From NCBI GenBank assembly GCA_021299675.1, contig JAJTIF010000018.1, positions 1 to 9,519 on the forward strand: a DNA stretch of 9,519 nt. The letters run 5' to 3'. Each line of letters starts with the position of its first letter. Within the stretch, counting starts at the first letter, position 1. A model generated the notes under the pieces. The model did no database searches. It was not told the DNA's origin and worked only from the letters and a program-made list of their open reading frames with translations. Shown piece by piece: positions 1 through 6,337 of this stretch. A program made the translations under genes and the position numbers. Origin of the DNA: Pseudomonadota bacterium (GTDB lineage Bacteria > Bdellovibrionota > Bacteriovoracia > Bacteriovoracales > Bacteriovoracaceae).

Positions 1-2
1 AA

Positions 3-1019
3 ACCAAGCTGGCACTGGCGCAAGTGGGCATCATCGCAACCCCTCAAGCCCAACGCCCTACGGGCGCCCAAGTCGCCCAAGCCGCTGCTGAAGTTGAGCG
101 CTTTAACCCGAATTTCACAAGTGCTGCGAACGCTACCCTTCCCCGCTCGCGCTCACAAGTAGGTGCAGCTGCCGTGGTGCAAGCGGATAACACCCGCGTG
201 GACAATCGTTCGAATTTGCCTGTTACCCCTCAGCGCTCCGCCTACTCCGCTCAGCTAGCTGAAGTCATGAGCCAAAAGCAGCGCATGTTTGAGGAATCCA
301 ATCAAACCTATCGCGGTGTGATCGATGAGCTCATGAAGCGTCGGATGGATAACCCAAGCCGACAAGAAGTGACCGAAGCTGTGACTGAAGAGTTTCGTCG
401 CAACTCGAAGCCCTTTGATCCGCGCTCGCGCGAAGGCCAGAGCTTCATCAACAACATCGTCAACAATTACCCCCGTGCTGTAGCTCAGAACAATCCTCAA
501 GCGATCACGCGTCCCTTCGAGCAAGAGCGTGTGGCCCAGGCCTTTGAGGAAGCCGTCACGGCAACAAATAGTTCTCCGGTTGCCACTGCTGGACGCTCGA
601 TCGCGGGCAGTGACGTCAACTCGATTGCGGCCTCGGCTCGTCTAAGCTCTGCGCCCAGCTCTAACGGCGTGGCGAAAGTTGTGGTGACGGATCCGAAACT
701 CAACCTCGCGGACCCGGCCCTGCCGCAGCTTTTGCAATCGGTGCTGACGCTTAATGAGAACGGCGAAGTCCTGCAGTCAATGCTGGATCAGCGCAAAGAT
801 TTTATTTTAAAACTCAATAGCACAGAAGTGATGATGGATTTTGACCCCGAGGCGCAGAACTATCGCATCCGTCCCTTGGGTAATGTGCCCACTGAAGTGA
901 TTGCGAGCCTGAATCGGTTTGTGAATGATTACTCGCTCATCGCTCGCGTGCGTGGCAGCCGTCACACCACGCTCAATGCCCTGGTGCAGGAGCTGCAGCA
1001 GTCACAGTCCTCACTTTAA
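3..1019 (+). CDS. Unrecognised Ala/Gln/Asn-rich protein, 5' end missing (partial)
   Basis: The reading frame is open from the first bases of the window. A GTG at 24 could be called a start, but the codons before it also translate without a stop and no ribosome binding site is visible, so I treat this as the C-terminal part of a longer protein. About the first 240 visible residues are low in complexity and rich in Ala, Gln, Asn, Ser and Val, with few hydrophobic runs, as expected of an extended or surface-exposed region. The last ~110 residues, from about VVVTDPKLNLADP, look like a compact mixed alpha/beta domain. There is no membrane segment or Cys in the visible part. I do not recognise the family. 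The stop at 1017-1019 overlaps by 9 bp the stop end of the opposite-strand GIY-YIG gene. The frame is very probably a real gene; its function is unknown. Confidence 0.8.
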   Translation, partial: TKLALAQVGIIATPQAQRPTGAQVAQAAAEVERFNPNFTSAANATLPRSRSQVGAAAVVQADNTRVDNRSNLPVTPQRSAYSAQLAEVMSQKQRMFEESNQTYRGVIDELMKRRMDNPSRQEVTEAVTEEFRRNSKPFDPRSREGQSFINNIVNNYPRAVAQNNPQAITRPFEQERVAQAFEEAVTATNSSPVATAGRSIAGSDVNSIAASARLSSAPSSNGVAKVVVTDPKLNLADPALPQLLQSVLTLNENGEVLQSMLDQRKDFILKLNSTEVMMDFDPEAQNYRIRPLGNVPTEVIASLNRFVNDYSLIARVRGSRHTTLNALVQELQQSQSSL

Positions 1020-1301
1020 AAGTTTTAACTTTTCTTCTCGCTTGAGGCCCTTGATCTGGGCCTCAAGTTTCGAGGCACTGGATCGGTCTTTGCACTTCTT
1101 TTTAAATCTAAAATCGACTGCTCTATCTGACGAAAAAAACTTCGCTCCACCCTTGAGCTCCCCTTTATGCTGCCGCAGACGACGTTCAAGGTCAGTGGTG
1201 ATACCGGTATAGAGTTTTCCTTTCTCCGTTTCCACCATATACACCCACCAAATGGGGGCTTTTTTCTTTTTTTTAAGGGTTTTCAAGTTTGCGCTGACCA
1301 T
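1011..1301 (-). CDS. GIY-YIG nuclease-domain protein (UPF0213/YhbQ-like)
   Basis: This 96-residue protein is almost only a GIY-YIG endonuclease domain. The sequence shows WWVYMVE (GIY position, residues ~18-24), LYTGITTDLERRLRQH (YIG position plus the Arg-bearing helix, ~30-45), GGAKFF (~51-56) and the Glu-containing SKLEAQIKGLKREEKL (~78-92, putative metal-binding Glu80). This matches small stand-alone members such as E. coli YhbQ, which are proposed to nick DNA in repair or recombination. I chose the ATG at 1301. The frame stays open to an ATG at 1352, but that would overlap the mscL start, and family members begin just before the first strand. No clear ribosome binding site supports any choice. 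Residues 8-14 form a Lys run encoded by A-rich tracts. The gene is divergent from mscL (36 bp apart) and convergent with the preceding gene. Confidence 0.88.
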   Translation of the reverse strand: MVSANLKTLKKKKKAPIWWVYMVETEKGKLYTGITTDLERRLRQHKGELKGGAKFFSSDRAVDFRFKKKCKDRSSASKLEAQIKGLKREEKLKLLK

Positions 1302-1304
1302 AGG

Positions 1305-1322
1305 ATGATTGTGACAAATCAT
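1305..1322. promoter_or_regulatory. Inverted repeat between the divergent GIY-YIG gene and mscL
   Basis: ATGATT (1305-1310) and AATCAT (1317-1322) are exact inverted arms separated by the six bases GTGACA. The dyad sits in the 36-bp gap between the two divergent starts, just upstream of the mscL ribosome binding site, where an operator would be expected. The arms are short, so it could be chance. Confidence 0.3.
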
Positions 1323-1337
1323 ATCCAGGGAGTCCAA

Positions 1338-1727
1338 ATGAGTTTTCTCCAAGAGTTTAAAACCTTCGCCATGCGCGGAAACGTGATTGATCTCGCCTTG
1401 GGTGTGGTCATCGGCGGCGCCTTCGGCAAGATCGTTTCAAGTCTCGTCGCCAATATCATCACCCCTGTCATTGGTGTGCTCGTGGGCGGAGTCGATTTTA
1501 AAAACCTGAAGCTTGTACTCAAGGACGGTGAGACTCCTGTGACGCTGGACTACGGAATCTTCCTGCAGAATATTTTTGATTTTCTCATCGTGGCCTTTGC
1601 GATTTTTCTCTTCATCAAGGCGCTTAACAAGTTTCAGAAAAAAGAAGACGCTAAACCAGAAGCACCGGCGCCCACACCGGCAGACATCGTGCTCCTCACA
1701 GAAATCCGAGATCTGCTTAAGAAATAA
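1338..1727 (+). CDS. mscL: Large-conductance mechanosensitive channel MscL
   Basis: MscL is an inner-membrane pentamer that opens under membrane tension and releases solutes during hypo-osmotic shock. The 129-residue product follows the E. coli protein almost from end to end. It has the N-terminal amphipathic helix and first membrane helix with EFKTFAMRGNVIDLALGVVI and GGAFGKIVSSLVANIITP (residues ~6-42), a periplasmic loop (~50-73), the second membrane helix around QNIFDFLIVAFAIFLFIKAL (~76-95), a Pro/Ala/Glu-rich linker, and the C-terminal bundle helix VLLTEIRDLLKK. The length fits the usual ~130-140. The start at 1338 is set by AGGGAG at 1327-1332, 5 bp upstream. A longer frame from 1167 exists but would run antisense through the GIY-YIG gene. 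It appears monocistronic, with a hairpin 14 bp past the stop. Confidence 0.98.
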   Translation: MSFLQEFKTFAMRGNVIDLALGVVIGGAFGKIVSSLVANIITPVIGVLVGGVDFKNLKLVLKDGETPVTLDYGIFLQNIFDFLIVAFAIFLFIKALNKFQKKEDAKPEAPAPTPADIVLLTEIRDLLKK

Positions 1728-1740
1728 TCCCCCCTGCTCC

Positions 1741-1764
1741 AAAGTGCTCCAGATGGAGCACTTT
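1741..1764 (+). terminator. Perfect 10-bp stem hairpin after mscL, probable terminator
   Basis: AAAGTGCTCC and GGAGCACTTT are exact inverted arms around the four-base loop AGAT. The hairpin lies 14 bp after the mscL stop and before the next gene. It is followed by a pyrimidine-rich tract with only scattered T residues, so intrinsic termination may be inefficient; the stem itself is too good to be chance. Confidence 0.6.
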
Positions 1765-1841
1765 GCTCCTTCCCCGGATTGAATCTCAGGGTCTTCTTCA
1801 CGATCATCTCCTTAGGACCTCAACCCCCAAAGGAGACTGAC

Positions 1842-2402
1842 ATGAAAGCAATTGCAAAACTTCTCGCCCTGACTCTTCTCACCCTTCTAGCCTCGGCGTG
1901 CACGGACGTCGATCCGACCCAGACGAGCCCCGCGGAACCTCAGCAAGTCAATTTGGTAAGAAAAAAACAGCGAGTGCTCCGCTACGACTGTGAAGACCGG
2001 CTCACCTCAGATCGCATCGAAACAATCAATTCCATTCAGAAAACTCTTCTGGTTAAAGCTCCAAAAACGGAGAACCTTTGGTATTTCTCGGCCATCAATC
2101 GCAACAACCAGAGCCGCACCGGCGGATTGATCAATGACTCTGGAAAACTCACTCTAAACATCTCTCCTACCGTCTTTCATATGCGTGTCCAGCCGGGACT
2201 CAACCACATCGACTACACTTTCGAGTACTGTGCGGACTCCATCACAGATTCAGGAGAGCTAGGACAAGCCTCAGGCTGTTCACAGCCTATAGAGGAGCAG
2301 CGCGGCGAAATCTTCGTGTTTGTGAACTACTCCGAAGAAACTCTCCCTGGGGAGCTGGTGATCAAACCAAGTCTTGAGAGCTGCAGAACGAATGAGCAAT
2401 AA
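1842..2402 (+). CDS. Exported Cys-containing lipoprotein of unknown function
   Basis: The 186-residue product begins with a lipoprotein signal peptide, MKAIAKLLALTLLTLLASAC, whose lipobox LASAC places the lipidated Cys at residue 20. A Pro/Gln/Thr tether follows (to ~37). The rest looks beta-rich, with four more Cys at about 50, 130, 146 and 181 that could form two periplasmic disulfides. I see no known domain. The ATG at 1842 is preferred over the frame's first ATG at 1779 because AGGAGA (1831-1836) lies just upstream of it and the signal peptide begins exactly there. The stop is 53 bp before the TIGR02147 regulator. Only an imperfect palindrome lies between, so it may be co-transcribed with that gene or be a target of it. 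Confidence 0.85.
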   Translation: MKAIAKLLALTLLTLLASACTDVDPTQTSPAEPQQVNLVRKKQRVLRYDCEDRLTSDRIETINSIQKTLLVKAPKTENLWYFSAINRNNQSRTGGLINDSGKLTLNISPTVFHMRVQPGLNHIDYTFEYCADSITDSGELGQASGCSQPIEEQRGEIFVFVNYSEETLPGELVIKPSLESCRTNEQ

Positions 2403-2420
2403 AGTCAGACATTGTTATTT

Positions 2421-2435
2421 GGAACAGTCTGCTCC
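2421..2435. promoter_or_regulatory. Imperfect palindrome upstream of the TIGR02147 regulator
   Basis: GGAACAG, a central T, then CTGCTCC: seven-base arms with one mismatch. It lies in the 53-bp gap before the regulator gene, 13 bp upstream of that gene's ribosome binding site, which is the expected place for an autoregulatory operator. A weak attenuator or chance are the alternatives. Confidence 0.3.
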
Positions 2436-2455
2436 AAAGACTAGGATGGAGGCTT

Positions 2456-3208
2456 ATGGATACGAGCCATTCGATCATTGAAGTCATTCGCCTGGAGTAC
2501 CAGCATCGCAAGGCGCGCAACCCCCACTATTCGTTGCGCTCCTTCGCGGCGCAACTCGGCATGGGCTCTGGTGCGCTCAGTGAGATCATCAACGGCAAAC
2601 GAAACCTCAGTGTCACACGCGCCAAGCTCCTGTGTGAGAAACTGAACCTGAGTGAGAAAGAACAGCAGGAGATCCTGAGAAGCGTCAAGGATACCAACCA
2701 GTCTCAGCGAGAAGATAACGAACTCAAGCCGACTCTGCTGCAGCAGAAACTCTATGAGGTCATCTCCTCACCACTTTGCATCTCCATCCTCGCTCTGGCC
2801 GACCTCGACGACTTCGAGCTCTCCACGAGCTACATCACTCACAAGCTCGGTGTGAAGCCTGAAAAAGTCACCCAGGCACTGACCTTGATGCGAAAGACTG
2901 GCCTCATCGAAGAAGATAAAATCGTCGATGATTTCTTCGTCTCCACCGATGGAATCCCCTCGCGGATGATCAAGAACTTTCACCACGAGATGCTCGAGAA
3001 CGCCCAGGTGGCCATTGAGGAGCAAGACCTCCACAAAAGAGACATCTCTGGAATCACCTTCGCCTTCGATGCGCAGGACCTGCCGAAGATCAAAAAAGAG
3101 ATTCAAAGTTTTCAAACAAAACTCCTAAAAAAATACACGAAAGAGAAAAAGGATGCGCTCTACCAGCTAGAAGTGGCCCTCTTCTCATTGCTCAAGGACG
3201 AGACATGA
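2456..3208 (+). CDS. TIGR02147 family transcriptional regulator (HTH plus DUF4423)
   Basis: This 250-residue protein has the two-part layout of the TIGR02147 family. The N-terminal helix-turn-helix covers about residues 14-65 and includes YSLRSFAAQLGMGSGALSEI, INGKRNLSV and KLLCEKLNLSEKEQQEIL, the family's usual pattern of Ser-Phe-Ala, Gly-x-Leu-Ser and Gly-Lys-Arg-x-Leu-Ser. The C-terminal DUF4423-like part (~105-245) has a second winged-helix-like stretch (ITHKLGVKPEKVTQALTLM, KTGLIEED) and ends with a FAFDAQDLPKIKKEIQSF-type helix and a final strand. Family members are thought to be DNA-binding regulators, but their ligands are unknown. TGGAGG at 2447-2452 supports the start. The stop overlaps the next gene's start as ATGA (3205-3208), so the two are translationally coupled, and the regulator probably controls the downstream surface genes. 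Confidence 0.92.
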   Translation: MDTSHSIIEVIRLEYQHRKARNPHYSLRSFAAQLGMGSGALSEIINGKRNLSVTRAKLLCEKLNLSEKEQQEILRSVKDTNQSQREDNELKPTLLQQKLYEVISSPLCISILALADLDDFELSTSYITHKLGVKPEKVTQALTLMRKTGLIEEDKIVDDFFVSTDGIPSRMIKNFHHEMLENAQVAIEEQDLHKRDISGITFAFDAQDLPKIKKEIQSFQTKLLKKYTKEKKDALYQLEVALFSLLKDET

Positions 3209-4566
3209 AACTCATGCTTCTGATTCTTTTTTCATTATGTTTTTCCCAAAGCGTGATCGCCGGGCCCGTGCGAATTGGCAACGGCGACGACGGCGAAGAC
3301 CTGCAGAGCTTTGAGCTTCTTTCTGAGGGGCCGATCGTCGAGGCCCGAGCAAAAGCGCTTACACTCGTGCGAGAGTTGGGCGTGAATCGAATTGAGGGTC
3401 TAGGCAACCTCATCCCAGAGCTTGAGTACACCAAACTCTACATGACGAAAAAAGGTCTCACCACGCGCGAGCTCCTGGAGCTCGGGGCTTTCAAAGATGA
3501 TGCCTCGGGACTTATTTATGCTCGCACCATGCCGGAGCCCTACGCGCCAACGCGCTTCTTTCCCGCATCCCAAAACCTAAACGAAACTCAACTAATCGCA
3601 CTTCACATCCACGAAGCCCTTCACCGCGCCCTACCTGGACAACTGCGAGAGCGCGAGGACGTGGCTTCGGAGATCACCCAGGCCATTACGGCACCTGAGA
3701 CCAGCCTTGATCGCGTCAGTCGCGTCGTCAGAAGCTACGCTGCTCCCACACAGAGTCCGCTACTGATGTCCCAAGCCCCGGCGGTTGTCGTTCCTAAAAA
3801 ATCACGACTTCACAATCCCTCGCGCCTAGGAATGGAGTATCGCCGCTTTAGTGTGGAGGAGACGAATAAACTTAACTCTCTCGACATTCAAGGTCTCTAC
3901 GTTCTATCGAGTCATCTCTATCCTTTTGGCGTCAACGATAAGGCGATCGGAGTCGGTTTTGATCTCTCGATGGTCGAGACAAAGAATGATCGCTTTATGG
4001 GACCTCTCTCTCTTTCTGGTCGCTACCAAGTTTGGACTCAGAGAGATTTTGATCTGGAGCTCTTTGGGGAGTTCAACATGAACACTCTTTCTCGAGATGA
4101 GCTCAAGAACTCGAACCTCGGACGGGATACCACCAGATTTGGATTAACCCTCGCTACAAGACGCGACTGGTTTTTTGTTGAAAATGACTTCTCCTACACG
4201 GCAGGCTCCGAGAGCGAGGAAGAACTTGGGAACATTAAGTACGACTACGAGTTCGGAGAAATCCTCGGGATCAATCTGCGCACCGGATTTCACTATAAGA
4301 GTGTCATGATCGGAGGCTTCGGAGAAGTGCTCCTTTCAGACAACTTCAAGATCAAGTCATCGGACTTCGTCGAGGAAACAGGTCGCAATCGAGTGATCTC
4401 CTGGGGGCCTTTCATCGAATACCGTCGCTCCAACTTCTCCCTTGCGCTTAAAGGCAGATTCCTCTTGGACTCTTCTATCGGCGAAGACTACGACTTCCTT
4501 GCAAACCTCATGGGCTACGGGGTAGGCCGAGGAAGTATTCAAACACAAATTAATGCATTTTTTTAG
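3205..4566 (+). CDS. Exported HExxH-motif protein with predicted C-terminal outer-membrane beta-barrel
   Basis: The 453-residue product starts with a Sec signal peptide, MKLMLLILFSLCFSQSVIAG (cleavage near residue 19-20). The N-terminal half is soluble-looking and contains LIALHIHEALHRALPGQ, in which His136-Glu137-Ala-Leu-His140 fits the zinc metallopeptidase signature HExxH; Glu149 or Glu151 shortly after could be the third ligand. From about residue 205 the sequence alternates polar and hydrophobic residues with frequent aromatic girdle positions (for example GLYVLSSHLYPFGV, GPLSLSGRYQVWTQRDFDLE, FSLALKGRFLLDSS) and ends in Phe-Phe, the usual C-terminal signal for outer-membrane barrel assembly. 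Neither half is a family I can name. The start is coupled by a 4-bp overlap to the regulator gene upstream, and the next gene follows after 7 bp. Both the peptidase and barrel assignments are inferred. Confidence 0.85.
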   Translation: MKLMLLILFSLCFSQSVIAGPVRIGNGDDGEDLQSFELLSEGPIVEARAKALTLVRELGVNRIEGLGNLIPELEYTKLYMTKKGLTTRELLELGAFKDDASGLIYARTMPEPYAPTRFFPASQNLNETQLIALHIHEALHRALPGQLREREDVASEITQAITAPETSLDRVSRVVRSYAAPTQSPLLMSQAPAVVVPKKSRLHNPSRLGMEYRRFSVEETNKLNSLDIQGLYVLSSHLYPFGVNDKAIGVGFDLSMVETKNDRFMGPLSLSGRYQVWTQRDFDLELFGEFNMNTLSRDELKNSNLGRDTTRFGLTLATRRDWFFVENDFSYTAGSESEEELGNIKYDYEFGEILGINLRTGFHYKSVMIGGFGEVLLSDNFKIKSSDFVEETGRNRVISWGPFIEYRRSNFSLALKGRFLLDSSIGEDYDFLANLMGYGVGRGSIQTQINAFF

Positions 4567-4573
4567 GAATCCT

Positions 4574-5197
4574 ATGAATCGACTCATCTTTTTACTCTTG
4601 ATCCTCTCCTCCTGTGGTGAACCGCTTCCAGGAGACCCCTTCGTTGAAAAACAATTTTTCGCCAACGAACTCAAACTCATCTCCTCCGACATCAATGACC
4701 CTCGGGACTCGAGCACCTTCAAGCAAAGCGAATACACACTCTCCGCCAACCGCCGCCTTTTGGTGCGCCTCGAATCAATGCAATCGCGCACAGGCAACAC
4801 TGTAATCTCTCGGACAAAAAGAATGTACATGACGGTGAGTAGCGCGGCTCTGCTCAGTCGCTCTGCCGAGCTCTCGGCGAGCATCAAGATTTGTCCCATG
4901 AAGACCAACTGGATGTTGCTTGCGACCTGGTCGAGGCCTCACCCTTTCCCGACCAACTCCAGTCGCTGGAGTCGCAGCGGCGGGGACTTCGAGGAGCAAG
5001 AATGCTTTTCCCCAGACCCGAGCTACCCGAACGCTCAGGCAGACACGCTGTACTTTGATATCTCCGATTGGTTTGTATACCAGCTTCAGTCCCGGTCAAT
5101 AAACTATGGTCTGATTGTGACTTCGACCAGTGAAGTGACGATCTACGGAGACGAGAATCTCTCCAAGGGACCAAAGTTCATCTGGACTGAGTTCTAG
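4574..5197 (+). CDS. Lipoprotein with DNRLRE/CBM96-like domain
   Basis: A short lipoprotein signal, MNRLIFLLLILSSC, puts the lipidated Cys at residue 14 and is followed by a Gly/Pro-containing tether. The rest of the 207 residues reads like the DNRLRE (CBM96-type) beta-sandwich seen in bacterial surface proteins: a strand with RRLLVRLE (~60-67), NWMLLATWSRP (~112-122), the RWSRSGGDFE segment (~131-140), then the FDISDWFVYQL and INYGLIVTSTSEVTIYG strands (~161-192) and a final P-x-F strand. Cys107 and Cys144 may form a disulfide. Such domains are thought to bind polysaccharide or act as structural modules; the assignment here is by eye. The ATG at 4574 is chosen for AGGA at 4565-4568 and the signal peptide; an ATG at 4553 would overlap the upstream gene. 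It ends 11 bp from the convergent OsmC gene with no terminator between. Confidence 0.85.
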   Translation: MNRLIFLLLILSSCGEPLPGDPFVEKQFFANELKLISSDINDPRDSSTFKQSEYTLSANRRLLVRLESMQSRTGNTVISRTKRMYMTVSSAALLSRSAELSASIKICPMKTNWMLLATWSRPHPFPTNSSRWSRSGGDFEEQECFSPDPSYPNAQADTLYFDISDWFVYQLQSRSINYGLIVTSTSEVTIYGDENLSKGPKFIWTEF

Positions 5198-5208
5198 TTA
5201 GTCGGCGC

Positions 5209-5589
5209 TCAGCCCACCACTTCCGTTTGCACAGCGGTGGGTGCATGCAGAACTTTGTGAATCGGACACTTGTTGGCGATCTCGGTGAGCTTGTCCCGCT
5301 GTTCACCGTTAAGATGCGGGTCAAAGGCGAGCGTGCGACCGATGACCACTTCTTTGCCTTCTGAAATAAACTTCACCCCGACTTTGGTAGTGCCTATGTC
5401 CCAGCCTTTGCGTTTGGCGTACATCTGCATGGTTTGCAGCGTGCAGCCCACCAAGGCGGCTTCGAGAAGCTCATGGGGGTTCATGCCTTTGTCATCGCCT
5501 CCTAACTCTTTTGAAAGATCCGCATCGACGAGATGGCGGGAGTCAGAGAGGCGGGCATGGAATTTTTCTTCTAAATGACCGTGAACCAT
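5209..5589 (-). CDS. OsmC/Ohr family protein
   Basis: The 126-residue product is a small OsmC-family protein, a cytoplasmic dimer type that reduces organic hydroperoxides or related thiol-reactive compounds with a Cys pair. The family core is clear: DKGMNPHELLEAALVGCTLQ carries the first Cys (49) after the Asn-Pro-x-Glu-Leu-Leu motif, MYAKRKGWD follows, and IANKCPIHKVL carries the second (108). It looks closer to the YhfA-like/generic OsmC branch than to true Ohr; the substrate is not evident. The start at 5589 fits the family N-terminus and has AAAGG upstream. Frames from 5637 or 5682 would overlap the divergent methyltransferase start. A CATAAT hexamer (complement of 5614-5619) could be its -10 element. 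Confidence 0.92.
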   Translation of the reverse strand: MVHGHLEEKFHARLSDSRHLVDADLSKELGGDDKGMNPHELLEAALVGCTLQTMQMYAKRKGWDIGTTKVGVKFISEGKEVVIGRTLAFDPHLNGEQRDKLTEIANKCPIHKVLHAPTAVQTEVVG

Positions 5590-5624
5590 TGGAGGCCTTT
5601 TGGATAAACTTTGATTATGCTTGA

Positions 5625-6248
5625 ATGATGAAAGCATTCGAAAAAGAGTACTGGCAAACAAATTATTCTGACTTAAAGACAATTGATGGCATCGGTAACG
5701 TGAAAGATCATTCTCGCTACGTCGCTGCCTACTTCAATCTCGAAGGATTCGAGGTGGAGTCCCTGATCGACCTAGGCTTTGGCATGGGGCGACTGCTCAA
5801 GGAATTTAACCGAGTCCTAAAACCGCGCCGGGTGGCGGGGATCGAGCCCTCAGAATTTATTTTCAAAAAGATGAAGCTGCCAGGGGCCAAGCTCAAACAG
5901 ATGGATCTTTTGAGTTGGGCCCAAGACCCTAAGGAGAAATGGGTCTATGATCTCGCTATCCTGAACTCTGTCCTGCAGTACATTCCCGATAAAGATCTCA
6001 AAGTAATTCTTCCGGTCCTCGCCCGTCGCACTCGCTATCTCTATCTCACTGTGCCTACTGAAATTGAGTATGAGCGCCAAAAAAGTGAACTCTCCTTTAA
6101 AGATGATTGGGCGATGGTGCGCAGCCAGAAGGAATATCTGCAGCTACTGCGTCCTCACTTTACTTTTATTTCTAGCCGCATGCTCGAGAGTAAACATTTT
6201 TATACGCCGCAGAGCACCCCTTTCCAGGATCTGCTCTTTCGTTTCTAG
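5625..6248 (+). CDS. Class I SAM-dependent methyltransferase
   Basis: The 207-residue protein shows the Rossmann methyltransferase motifs. Motif I is LIDLGFGMGRLL (residues ~47-58), binding the methionine part of SAM. Acidic Glu74 in VAGIEPSE is the ribose-binding motif II, KQMDLLSWAQ (~91-100) is the motif III region, and YDLAILNSVLQYI (~108-120) is motif IV. The rest is compatible with a small-molecule, lipid or quinone-type methyltransferase; the substrate cannot be read. Two adjacent ATG codons (5625, 5628) are possible starts. No ribosome binding site lies at normal distance, and a TATGCT hexamer at 5616-5621 is close enough to suggest a leaderless message. The gene is divergent from the OsmC gene (35 bp). 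Confidence 0.9.
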   Translation: MMKAFEKEYWQTNYSDLKTIDGIGNVKDHSRYVAAYFNLEGFEVESLIDLGFGMGRLLKEFNRVLKPRRVAGIEPSEFIFKKMKLPGAKLKQMDLLSWAQDPKEKWVYDLAILNSVLQYIPDKDLKVILPVLARRTRYLYLTVPTEIEYERQKSELSFKDDWAMVRSQKEYLQLLRPHFTFISSRMLESKHFYTPQSTPFQDLLFRF

Positions 6249-6337
6249 GGCCTAACCTACTCTTCACACTTGTTAATCTTTTCATTCTCTACTGCCTTGA
6301 GTAAAAACACCCCAATCATTACTTTAAGGAGCTTTTC

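Noticed and set aside
1167..1337. Upstream extension of the mscL frame
   Set aside because: MscL proteins start exactly at the ATG at 1338, which has AGGGAG upstream; the extension is antisense to the GIY-YIG coding region.
1302..1352. N-terminal extension of the GIY-YIG frame to the ATG at 1352
   Set aside because: It would overlap the well-supported mscL start and ribosome binding site, adds residues absent from the family, and has no ribosome binding site.
1734..2439. Exact 11-bp direct repeat CTGCTCCAAAG at 1734-1744 and 2429-2439, in the two gaps flanking the first lipoprotein gene
   Set aside because: Several exact 11-mer repeats are expected by chance in about 9.5 kb, and the copies lie in different structural contexts.
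4357..5174. Several overlapping frames on both strands inside the barrel and lipoprotein genes
   Set aside because: Their translations are Arg/Ser/Pro-rich without domains, as expected for shadows of the true frames.
6249..6337. Sigma70 promoter with TTGTTA at 6270-6275 before the six-Cys exported protein
   Set aside because: No acceptable -10 hexamer occurs at 15-19 bp spacing.
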